DNA of 64,000 bases from Breviolum minutum Mf 1.05b.01. Taxonomy: Eukaryota; Sar; Dinophyceae; Suessiales; Symbiodiniaceae. The DNA lies in NCBI GenBank assembly GCA_000507305.1, contig DF241747.1, positions 1 to 64,000 on the forward strand. The letters are read 5' to 3'. Below, in pieces: positions 49,445 to 60,659 of this stretch. The position numbers and the translations under genes are program-made. The notes beneath the pieces are model-generated. The model did no database searches. It saw only the letters and a list, made by a program, of their open reading frames with translations, and was not told the origin of the DNA. Within the stretch, counting starts at the first letter, position 1, and every line of letters begins with the position of its first letter.

Positions 49445-49917
49445 TTGCCATTCCAGCCATCAGAATGCACAAGAAAAAGTCTGGATCCGGGTGTATTGCC
49501 CTCGCTGGGTTTTTCTGCACATGTTGCTGCAAGCGGATTGACGGATTTCCGCTAACGTTTGTTGCTAAGACTGGGTGTTCCATTCGTTTCGTTGAACAAA
49601 AAATGCCCAATTCGTCCAATCGAGATGACATGAGGGAATCGTACGCACTACCGTTTGGAAGCGAAGCTTTTCTCAAACCATGGAATGTACCATCAAGCAT
49701 TATCAATTATCGATTATCAACCTCAATCATCTAAAGTGAAAGGCAATTCACCCGTAGAAAATTGATTTTAACCACAAACTGCTTGGATTAAGAGTCAGGA
49801 TGTCTGTATATAAATTGTAGATGTAATAATGTGCAATATCTTACATTTATACACTACACAGTAACCAACAACCAAAAAGATCATGGATGTCATGGTTTTC
49901 ACAGAAGTTCCGCAGAC
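49445..49917. other. Intergenic, 0.47 kb, no gene seen
   Basis: An open frame (49441-49734) has a basic, Cys-containing start but no splice or family support. AT-rich 49690-49860 precedes the dynamin start. Confidence 0.4.
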
Positions 49918-52900
49918 ATGAAGCTGATGCCACATGGACGCCCTGCGCAGTTTCCACCAGAGTTTCTTCGCAATCAAGGCGCCATCATTGGAGCTGCAAG
50001 GCAAAGAGTTTTTTCGCCAACAAAGAGTTCTAAGTACCTCTAGTTTGAAAATGGATTCGTTTGAACATGTTCCGTGGGCTTTTCAATAGAGGTAGTTAGA
50101 GTGCTGTACAAAGATCCAGTGGTTCCTGTCGGTAAGGGAGGTCTTGGAAAGACAATAGATTTTATGTGTCTATGCAATGTTTTACTTCGAATGGTGTTGA
50201 CATTGTTATCAGTCTGAGAATTTGAACTTTCTAGCAGCTAGCATATCTTACTTCTTCACATTTTACCTCTCTTGACTCTTCGCCCAAAAGATGTATGCTG
50301 CATGCTCATATTTGCACTGGCCAACCACCTCGGCAGGGAAAGATTCATGGAGATAGCATGCAGCCCATGTCTCCACAAGGCAGTGTCCAGGACAAGCAGC
50401 TCCACTTTCTTTAGTTGGTGATGTTACAGTTCTACACAATTGTCATGACAGTCTCGAGGGACATCATTGTTATCTTCCATCATTTTCCATCGATTTTGGA
50501 AGTGGTTGCACGGCACGATTTTTTGTTGTGACAAAGTCTGTGTGTTTGCTGAGTTCCAGGAGGTATCAGAAAAGCTGGACGATTCTGATGTGCTTCCTGC
50601 CCTGGAGCCAACTGAAGACGCATGTTTGAAGATGTGCTCGAAGGTTTCCCTTGAAGTTTGCAGATCCGAAGTAAATCACCACGTGTTACACAAATCAAAC
50701 AGATACGAAATGATACAAATGATGACATGCAGAGGTGTAAGGCTGGAGAAGATAGGTTAGAGGCTAAGTATCTATAGTACTACAGGTGTCCAAACAAGTG
50801 CCAGGGACAGCCAGTATGAACTTATATCAATTTACCACCTTCATTTTCACGTACGTGTTATACTGCCTGTATCCAAGGTCTTACCTTCCATGAAAGATCC
50901 CTTGGCTGTGCTCAATGCAATCCATCAAGTGATTATCTCTGCAGGTGGGACAGACATTGAACCCAGGAAAACTCAGAAGGATATCCAACTGGCTCCCCAG
51001 TGTTGTCCATTTTTTATTTGGGTTTGCCGGTGCTTATGCTGTCTCTTTTCTCCTGATTCTGACGAAAGGATTGCACACTGATCTCGCATTGCCGATGATT
51101 ACGGTGATGGGCTCGCAGTCAGTTGGAAAGACCTCCGTTTTGGAAAGCCTGGTTGGTTTCCTGGCCTGGTCAGACAAGGAAACTGAAATGTAGGTCGATT
51201 AACTGGAAAGGAAATTTGGTTCCAGGTTTGTTGGGTGATTATTGAGTTGTTCTTATGGGTAAGTCGCATCAAGCATACCCAGAACGTGGAGGCTTTGAAC
51301 TGTTGCTACGGTACCCCGCCACCCCAACCTTTGCCACACCACCGCAAACAAAATCTCAACGAATCCATCATCATCACATCATCATCATCATCATCATCAT
51401 CATCAACATCATCATCATCATCATCATCATCAACATCATCAACATCATCATCATCATCAACATCATCAACATCAACATCATCAACATCATCAACATCATC
51501 ATCATCAACATCATCATCATCATCATCATCATCATCAACATCATCAACATCATCAACATCATCATCATCATCATCAACATCATCAACATCATCATCATCA
51601 ACATCATCAACATCATCAACATCATCATCAACATCATCATCATCATCATCATCAACATCATCAACATCATCATCATCGTCCTCGTTTTCGTCCTCATCCT
51701 CGTCCTCCTCGTTGTCATCATCATGTTGGTCCAAATTCTCAGTAGTACAGCATTATTATTATATTCATGATCCACATTCGCATTTGTTTGATTCTGCCGG
51801 ATCAGCAGGTCGTGACTTTCTACCCCGTGGGACAGGGATCGTAACCCGCCGGCCATTGGTGATCCAACTCCGGCAGTTGAAAAGTACAGGTGCAAATGAG
51901 AGCGAACAATCAGAATGTCAAAGATGTCCATCACCTCCGTGCAGACTTTGAATGTTTGGAGGTGATGGACCTGATGAATGGGCAGAGTTCGAGCACAAAC
52001 CAAAAGTGAGGCATAGAGTCCGTGCAACATTGGTGAGCATTGACAGGTCACTTCCCAAAACAGAACTTCAGAACCTCTCATTTCAAGATGACCATCTTTC
52101 TGACAGTTTCTGGCAGGTTTCGTGGCTTTGAAGACGTGCGGAAAGAAATTGAAGCTGAAACCATCCGTGTTTGCGGTGCCCAACGTGCCTTGACACCCAA
52201 ACTTCAAGGATTAAAGCCTTAGACCTTAGGCCTTAGTCGAAAGCAGATGTAGGGATGTACATGTAAACACTGCAGAGCCTAAAATGATTCTAAAATGTGA
52301 TGATTGACATCTAGTTGTAGCAGTGGCAATAACTCCAGCTGTTCTGATGTTTGTTTCCGTTTTTGTGATCTCAGACACTGGTGACTACATTGAACTCAGG
52401 GGTCAGTGCAGAGCCAATTCTTTTGCGGATTTTCTCGCCTACCGTGATGGATCTGACTCTGGTTGATCTTCCAGGCTTAACAAAGGCTGGGGATCAAACC
52501 GACATATTTGGAAGCTTTGAGAATCCGTGAAATTGGACAACATGTTTTGTTGGACCCTTTCCTCAAGCTAGAGGTGGCACGGTGACACCACATGAAACTA
52601 CATGAAACTTGTTTAACTTGTTTAACTTGTTTTCCGTTTGGAGATATCATTGTGTACACAGTGATATCATCACAATCACTGAATCACCCATCTCAATCCC
52701 CTCGTCCTTCACCTGTCAGGTACCAACAGCAGATCAACCCAAAGACATGCCACAGAAGATTCGGCGCCCCGGACGTCACCGCGGGTTGTTTCTTTTTGGG
52801 AGGATAGCTTCGCCGGAATTGTGGAAATTGACACCTCCAGAGTCTCATACTGCATTCTTCACTGGTTGCATTCTCGATCGCCAGCTCCCTGCCACTGCAA

Positions 52901-55900
52901 TCACTGCATACTTCTCTTACGCATCTTTTTCAGATATGCATTCATGCCGTGATGACCATTTCTTTTCATCGTCACACCCCCCTTTCTGATTTCTTCAACC
53001 CCAAGACTGCATGCCATATCTTTATTATTGACATCATTTACACACCTTACAATGCCTTAGCTGCTCATGTAGCAGCTGCAATTTAGCTGCAGGGACTTGG
53101 TGAAGACGTATGTGGAGAAACCCAGCAGCATCATCTTAGCCATCTCCGCTGCCAACGTTGACTTGGCTACCTCCGATGCATTGGCCTTGGCACGAGAAGT
53201 GGATCCTCAAGGCTTGCGCACCGAGACTTGGCGGAAAAGATGCAAACGGAGAGATTTGATGAGATGTTTCAGAGAAAAATACGTTGTGAAAAGTTTAAAA
53301 AAGTGAGACTCTGAAGACATGACTTCCTTATGCTACAATCAAATATTCAAAAATCTATCACATAGCTGTCATGTCTACGGTTGGACGGCGGAGTCGTTGG
53401 TTGTTTGAATGTTTTTTGCTTTATGATTTGGGAATTTTTGTGTGTTTTCAGTCATTGTTTTTTGAGGTTGGAGTTTTGACCAAGTTTGACTTAGATGATG
53501 CTGGCAATGCCATCTCGGCCCTGCTGGGTGATGTATATCCACTTCGTTTGGGTTACACCGCAGTGGTTTGCAGGATGACACTCGTTTTTTGGTGCGACAT
53601 TGAACACAGGTGGATCATGGAAGTTCTCAAATCTGTTTCAAGTGCGTTTCGAGATATGGAAAGGAGCGAGGCAGCCAGTCAAGCAGGAGTGACCTTTGAG
53701 GAAGCTCTCAAGGTGTATCGAGTTTCGAGTTCACTTGCGAGTCATGAAAATTCTCCAAAATCTCAATACATATTCATGTATATAAATGTATATAATACAT
53801 CTCATCAAAATTCCCCACTGCAAAGATCTATACTCAACTCCTGAAGGGTTCAAAGCTCCAGACCTTTGTTCGTTGGACAGCCACGCATCACTTGAGAGAA
53901 ACGCAAAAAACGGGAGAGTATGAGTATGAGAACATGCAACAAGTTGCAGGCTGAGCGCGATTTCTTCCAAAGACATACCAACTTACAACCACTTCAGTCG
54001 CAGCTGCTTGGCATTGGCATTTTGGGAATCACCGGAATGATTCCCAGTTGTTGACGTCTATTGATTCACCATCGCACATTGATTCGCAACGAAGGTGTGG
54101 AATTCCCAATTTGGCACAGCGATTGCAATACCTTCTTCTGAACCACATTCGTGAGGCCACCAGAGTGCAATGCGCAGATCCATTCGTCATGCTATTTTTG
54201 CCTATTGACGTGTAGCAATATTGATAGTAGGATGTAGTAGTGATGCATGTCACATGTAGATGTAAGATATTTCTAAGGTATTTGTAAGGTATCAAATTTA
54301 CCTAGGACATCCTGGGACACTGCTTTGACAGCAGGCTTTGCCCACCTTGCGCAGCAACATGCAAAGATTGGCAGACAGTTGTCGCGAGGAGCGGTGAGAG
54401 GAATCCAACGAAATCAAGTATAAAACTGCAAAAAAACAAAAACGCACAACATCATCAGCTGCATTAAGCGCTGAATTCAATTCCCAAGAATTCGTGTTAG
54501 TCCTGCTCGCGATATCATCCTTTCCTTCGTTCGCCAGAAGTTTTGAGCTACTTCATTCAGAACAAGACTGCTTTCAAGATCAAAAGTATTATATTCACCA
54601 TGTTTCACCATATTATTCATTCATATTCCATGTCATTTCTATTCTTCACAGCTCCAAACTGTGCTGTTATTCTACCATATTCGAACAAATCTGGTCAGGA
54701 GTTGACTTCTCTTGGCGATGAGGGTTTGGAGAAGCAGATGGGACAAGGACCATTCTTGCAGCTGCCCTAGTTTTAGCGCAGGTCGCTATGCACACTCACA
54801 TATAACTTATAACTTATCACCCTAAAACTGAGAAAAAAATCTGAAACGCAAAAAACTCCGAATCACATGAACCCCTGCAAACCACGATCTTCCAAGAAAC
54901 TGGGAAAGCTTGAACTTCACTGCTGCTTTTGCCTGTGCAAACCAGGTTGCATTTGATCTCCAATTACGTGCGAAACTTCACGGATTTCTTGGAAGGTCGT
55001 GGTCATCGGCTCCAGGACTGAATCAAATGAGAATGGTCACATCGAAGTGATGCAGTTCTTGGTGACTATTGAAAAAACCAGGGAAAAAGTCACAAAAAGA
55101 ACAAAAAAATGACATCAACGATTCATTTTTCTGCATTTTTCAAGCTGAATGTCAGCGAATGGCATATGAATCCAGGAGGCCCCACCTGCAAAGCTCATGG
55201 GTGGTGCAAGGATTCATCACATTTTCCACCGAATCTTTGCACAGGCACGAAGTCTTTGCAGCATCGTTTTCAGCATTGAAAACACACCAAGACTTTGCCA
55301 AATGCTGATTCTTTTGATTCCTTTCCACCAAGTTCACCATTAAAGCATATCCACTTGGGGTGGATGTTTCAAAGTTCAGAAATGTTGCACCACTGTTCAT
55401 ATTAAATGTTGAACCAACGATCATCTCTGAGGCCATTTTGGACTTCAATGCTTTCACGGGTTTGTCTGACATGGACATCCGGGTGGCCATGCGAAATGCA
55501 GCTGGTCCAAAACCGCAGCACCTCGGCCATGTTAGTCGAAGTCATGAGATGTCATAACTTCTCAGGAAAAAAGCTCCAACTATGATCTGTAAAATCTGCA
55601 AATAAGAAACATTATGAAACAATAGGATTTGAACACAGTGCTAACACCTTCGGGGAAACCGGGGTGGGTAAAGTTGAGCCAGGCTCTTCGTGCCGGAAAT
55701 GGCATTTGAGAGATTGGTGAAGCGACAAATCCAAAAGTTGGAGGAACCTGCCTTGCAGCTCCCAAGCAGCAAAAAGCAATAAAAGGCACCACTTTGGTGA
55801 CTCAGATACTAAGATATCAAATCCTTGAGTCAACACATTTGTTTGCAGCTGTTTTTTCTCTGGCCTTCAAAGTTCTCAGAATTTTCGTTTATTCGAAGTG

Positions 55901-58313
55901 AATCCACCGTAAATCCAACCTTGCGCAGGTGTGTCTCGATGGTTTTCGAGGAGCTGAAACAGTTAGCAGCACAGAGCGAATGTCCCGAAATGCAACGTTT
56001 CCCTGGCACCTTGGCACAGTTTGCGGATGAATCAGTCGAATCAGTGGTCATTATGTATCATTATTATGCCCACTACATATCCGTAAGGTTTCAAGGACTT
56101 GAGGCAGAGCACAGTACTATACTGCATTTCGTTTGGATCTTGCCACTTTTTGTTGAAACATAACGCAAGACCTGGAACCCCGAGAAGGTGATATCAATCA
56201 TCTCACTGCCATCTTGCTTCAGGGCTTCGAGAGAAGATCTTGGAAGTGACACATGCAGTGATTCGAAAGTCGTTTCATCCTGCTAACAACATGGCGCCTC
56301 GCAGCAAGTTGGCAAAGTCACTCTAGTGATTCTATATCCTTCCCCTTTCATTTTGCAAATGAAATTTCAACAAAAACGCCACAATCATCACAATCATCAC
56401 AATCATCACTTGGTGTTTTTACAAAGGTGTCAAATCTGATTCGCATCGAGCGGGAATACATCAATGCCGGGAGCCTTTGAAGGATGAGTAAGGAAGCAAA
56501 CCAACAAGGGAGCGAGAAAGAAGACCTTGCGCCAAATGTTCACATTGTCACTTTTCATGCGCAAACGACTGCACGTGGTGCTGTAGAACATTTAAACTCT
56601 TGCCCTGTGAGTCCTATGCTTTCGTTGTTCTTGCCAAGGTCGATCATCCCGATTTCATTGGCGGTTTAGGGGCGATGTCATGCTGCTTGGCAAAGCGTTG
56701 ATCAGCTTCCAGCCCGTTGCATACTGCATGAGCAACGGGCTCCAATGCCCCACACGAGGTGTGCAAGAAGCTCGTCCAGAAATCTCTCCCAAGGCTCCTG
56801 CACCATGGACAAAGATGAGACACCGAAGAAACGTTGAAACGGTGTTCGGAGCCATCTATGATTCCTCATTGTAGAACACTATGGCTATAAGTTCCACGAG
56901 AGACTCCAGAAGAAATTGTTGTTTTTTCTGCCCCAGACAGTATTTTTAGTGGATCATGGTGATCAGAGAGTCAAAAAACATCTCGTGACATGAAATGATT
57001 GAAATTTGAACTGATTTTTGTTGGTTCACGTCAAACCTTTCAAGGTTCATTTGACATGATGGTTTTCAGCCCAAGTCCAGCCTGAGGCACGCACCAATTC
57101 GGAAAATCTACCTAAAGAGGTGCATTGTCGACCTGAATCGCCTGTATGGAAGTGAAGAGCTTTTGAAATTGATTGTGTTGATACTGTGTTGATATTGTTT
57201 GGTCATTGACATTCGATTCGTGCAAACATCAAAAGTGTCCAGTTTAAAGTTTATTAAAGCAGACTTTGGTTCTATTCTTGGCACTATCTCAGCGTCATTT
57301 TATAATCCCAAACTTTCCACAAAAGGTGCCCTAGGATGTTTAGAATGTGTTTTTGAGTTTCGGGATGTTAAGGAGGTTTCTTGTTATACAGGGGCGATTT
57401 GTGACTTGTTGTTGGATTTCTGCCAGGTGGTCGATGATGTTATTCGATTGCCACCAGTGCCCCTGGTAGTGATGCCCGCTGGTGCTCCATCAGAAAAGGA
57501 ACATATGGACACGAAACTCTTGAAGTGCCTTGTCTTTTCAGCTGCAACAACAGTACTGAAAAAATAGATCGCCAGCACACAAGCAATCACTGTTTCAGAG
57601 GTAGGGTAACTTGTTCAAAGATTTTGGCTGTTTTTTTACTGGTGGATGTCTTCTTACTTTTACTTTTAGCAGAAGGGGAGATTATGCCAAAATCTTGATG
57701 GTTAAAATGATGCTGTATCAGCATTGTGTGCGTGCATAAGACTTTCATCAATTCTTGGAAACACGCGTTCATTCCTTGCTGAAATCGTGACAGGTCGTTG
57801 CTGCTTTCGTACTTCACCATCGTCAAACGCCACTTAGCTGACCAAAATTCCCACACGAGGTTATGTCAAGCTTGCAGTGCTGTTCCGCATGGCCAAACCG
57901 AGGCAAATTGATTGACTCCGTGCCCAAAAGCATCATGCACTTTATGGTGCAGATCTCAGGTGTGAAGATGTACTTGATTAGCTTTCGCCAAAGTGCCAGT
58001 TACAGTTACAGTCATGAAATCAAGTTCCTGAGGTGAATAAAGTACAAGAATCCCTTCATGGGGAATGCATTGCCGCAACCTGCCAGTGTTAGCAAAAACA
58101 TCATTTTTCTGGTTCCAAAAACGCTCTCATTTGTTACTGTAAATGAAACAAAGGAAAGCACAGTCACTGAAAGTATGTGACACCATCACTATCGGTACAC
58201 CAGAAAAGGCGCTCTACAAAACGGAGCTCTTTGCGGAGCTCTTCACGGAGCCAGACGAGATGCGCCTCAAGCGTCAAAGCTGCGAGGACCACATCAAAGC
58301 GGTGATTCTGTGA
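49918..58313 (+). CDS. Dynamin-related GTPase, more than 20 exons
   Basis: Exons 49918-50000, 50100-50127, 50560-50643, 50878-50944, 51069-51155, 51809-51889, 51962-52010, 52117-52168, 52375-52485, 52720-52763, 53093-53222, 53467-53573, 53664-53712, 53950-53996, 54095-54155, 54332-54388, 54699-54760, 54946-54991, 55176-55244, from 55432, then pieces near 55850-56043, 56427-56470, 56640-56680 and 57880-57950, with the last ending at TGA 58313. GTPase motifs: P-loop GSQSVGKTS (about 102-110), switch [15 protein letters not shown] (208-211), TKFD (277-280). The stalk has [43 protein letters not shown] and EELKQLAAQ; the hinge is [11 protein letters not shown]; the GED has [12 protein letters not shown] and [13 protein letters not shown]. 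No PH or proline-rich domain seen, so DRP1-like: membrane or organelle fission is the usual role. A 65-residue extension precedes the usual start. Confidence 0.92.
51366..51678. repeat. Large (ATC/AAC) trinucleotide repeat in a dynamin intron
   Basis: About 310 bases of CATCATCATCAACATCATC units lie inside the intron between the P-loop exon (ends 51155) and the switch I exon (starts 51809). Because no stop can form, all frames stay open, giving long poly-Ser/Thr, Ile/Asn, Asp/Val and Met/Leu pseudo-ORFs on the two strands. Confidence 0.97.
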
Positions 58314-58807
58314 TGTTTTTTTTTAAAACAATATACAGTACGTTCAAGTGTTGTTTATGTTTTTTTTTTAATATATTTCAAACATGTTCAAATTTTATTC
58401 AGTCACTCGATTTGTCTCGAGATTTGCAAGGCCAAATTGGGTGAAGTCAAGAAGGCACAGGAACTCTTGGTACAAATTTGTGATGCCGCTGCCAGTTGTG
58501 GACTTTGAAGCTTCTGAACTGCGAAGCTTCGTTTCACTCCACGATAGATGTTCTAGTACAGCGGCGTGCTGTGCAGTTGCGCCGTGCTTTATCGACCCCG
58601 TTTTGGGCAGGAAAAGGTGAAACATGGTGAAACGGTGAAACATGCCACGATAGATGATTCTAGAGATTGCAAGCTAAGAGGCAAAGGCCATATGCCAAAA
58701 GCCAGCTCCGAAGGCGAAGGATCCTTCAAATAAATTAGGATCAAAAATCCGACACAGATGAATGCGCAAGGCCCGCCTCACTTTGCAACCTGTCATAACC
58801 TGTCTAA
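58314..58807. other. Intergenic, 0.5 kb, no gene called
   Basis: T-rich tracts at 58317-58324 and 58360-58370. A plus frame (58384-58620) and its antisense have no family support. Confidence 0.4.
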
Positions 58808-59346
58808 GTGCCTCCTCACCTAATCACCTGAAGTTTTCTGGTCACTTTCGGATGCTATGATGCTGCCCAGATGTGGCAAGCACGCCGCCCCGAGGCCGTC
58901 ATGGAAGAGACAGTGCCATTTCCAGGCACAACGCAGTCACAGTTGGATGTTTGGAAGAGTTGCTCGTTTTGGCCACCAAACGCTTGAGTTACTCAAAAAC
59001 AGCAGCAGCTCAAAGTGTCGATATTTCAGAAATTGCTTTAGAATTGCATACGTACGTGCATGCTGTAGGCTAGTATNGTGCCTCCTCACCTAATCACCTG
59101 AAGTTTTCTGGTCACTTTCGGATGCTATGATGCTGCCCAGATGTGGCAAGCACGCCGCCCCGAGGCCGTCATGGAAGAGACAGTGCCATTTCCAGGCACA
59201 ACGCAGTCACAGTTGGATGTTTGGAAGAGTTGCTCGTTTTGGCCACCAAACGCTTGAGTTACTCAAAAACAGCAGCAGCTCAAAGTGTCGATATTTCAGA
59301 AATTGCTTTAGAATTGCATACGTACGTGCATGCTGTAGGCTAGTAT
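58808..59346. repeat. Perfect 269-bp direct duplication flanking a single N
   Basis: The sequence 58808-59076 (starting GTGCCTCCTCACCTAATCAC) is repeated as 59078-59346, separated by one undetermined base at 59077. I saw no difference between the copies. A perfect end-to-end repeat around a gap character is what an unmerged contig overlap looks like. Confidence 0.95.
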
Positions 59347-59928
59347 GTGATACAGAAACATTTTTTAGATACTATCAACTTCAAACATGCATCACACACT
59401 CCACGTTTTCTTCATTAAGGATCTCAGTTTTTGGCATCATGGATTCCTGGATCACCGGTTAAGCGGCTCGACAAAGGTCACCACGGAGGAGCCGCTCGCG
59501 GCGCACGTCTCCGGTGGCCAAACTGAAATCTCGTGAGGCCGGAGGAAGAAGCAGAGCGGATTTGCCGTCAAATCTCACAATGGCTTTGGATTTCTGACTA
59601 GCGGAGTGCTAGTGGCTTACTGGGTTTGCTATGAGTATGATAGTGTGATATATATGACATATGTTGAGTGGATGCAGCGAGATGGGCATCAAAATTATCG
59701 ACATTCGCATAGTGGAAAGATATGGAATGCGCATTGGGAGCAAGATAAACTTGACATGGTCACTCGGAGAGTTTCCTCCAGGCAGCAGAGAAAGCATCCG
59801 GCAAAAAAGCCGAGAAAGATAAACCAAGCTCTGAGAAAGAGAAAAAACAAAGTTCGTACAGAGGCTCCCCTGCACCTCAGCTCAAGCTTAGCCACAATCC
59901 AAAAATCATGGAACTGATCAACAGATGA
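58873..59928 (+). CDS. RS/KE-rich nuclear-type protein, partly resolved
   Basis: A coding block in each copy of the duplication (58873-59073 and 59143-59343) reads VTVGCLEELLVLATKRLSYS then TAAAQSVDISEIALELHTYV. Downstream, about 59464-59600 carries an Arg/Ser stretch, RQRSPRRSRSRRTSPVAK. The last exon, 59782-59928 (acceptor CTCCAG|GCA), is Lys/Glu/Ser-rich (EKASGKKAEKDKPSSEKEKK) and ends PKIMELINR. RS repeats suggest a splicing-factor-like or other nuclear protein (inference). The start and the intron between the blocks are not fixed, and one copy of the first block is probably an assembly artefact. Confidence 0.5.
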
Positions 59929-60659
59929 CATCGATGCTGGTATGTTTTTGCGATTTTAATTACATCGCTTTTATGATGGTTATGATGTGACATATCCTGT
60001 CTCTAAGGCCAGAGTAATAGAGCATGGAGACACAGTACCAAGCTCAGTGACCGTGAGTGTGTCTATGGTGTCGTTTCCCTAATGTTGAAGATGTATATCA
60101 CTACTTAGCGGGACACATTTCATATGAGCAACTGCATTGATTTACTGGTGATGAAAGATGTGGCGTAAAGCAGGGTTTGAGGAGTTGTTGGTTTCATTTG
60201 CAAAACGAGATCAAAACGAGATGGGGGGACTCCAAAACCGAGATAGGTTTTGAAGTGCATCATGTTTATGAACATGTTGGTGTTCATTATCTAGGTTCAA
60301 CATACGACAGCGCAGCTAGTGCTAGAATGATATAGTAGAATGAAAACAAGCAGGCAAGGAAACAGGCAGATGGCCGACAAAGTGAGGCAGAAAAAAACGA
60401 GGTCCAAAACGAGATCAGAACAAGATCAGACCCCACCCAGACAAAACACCCAGCCAGCCACTGCCGTACTGGACAAGTACTAGGTACTAGCCCTAAGTCG
60501 TAGCGGTCATCATAAAGTGGTGGCATCCTACGTGCCTACAGGGTCTTCATACAATAACTCCCTACATCTTCTTTACTGGGCCCATAGAATAAATAAAAGC
60601 CGCCGCTCATATGTAATTTTGTTCAGATTCGCTTACATCTCCTCATGGATTTTTCATTG
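59929..60659. other. About 0.7 kb between convergent genes, no gene seen
   Basis: No convincing frame on either strand. This is where the plus-strand and minus-strand gene ends would meet. Confidence 0.4.

Noticed and set aside
51374-52207. Long minus-strand open frame rich in Met/Leu and a parallel Asp/Val frame
   Set aside because: Both are products of the trinucleotide repeat, which contains no stop codons, and they lie over a dynamin intron and exon.
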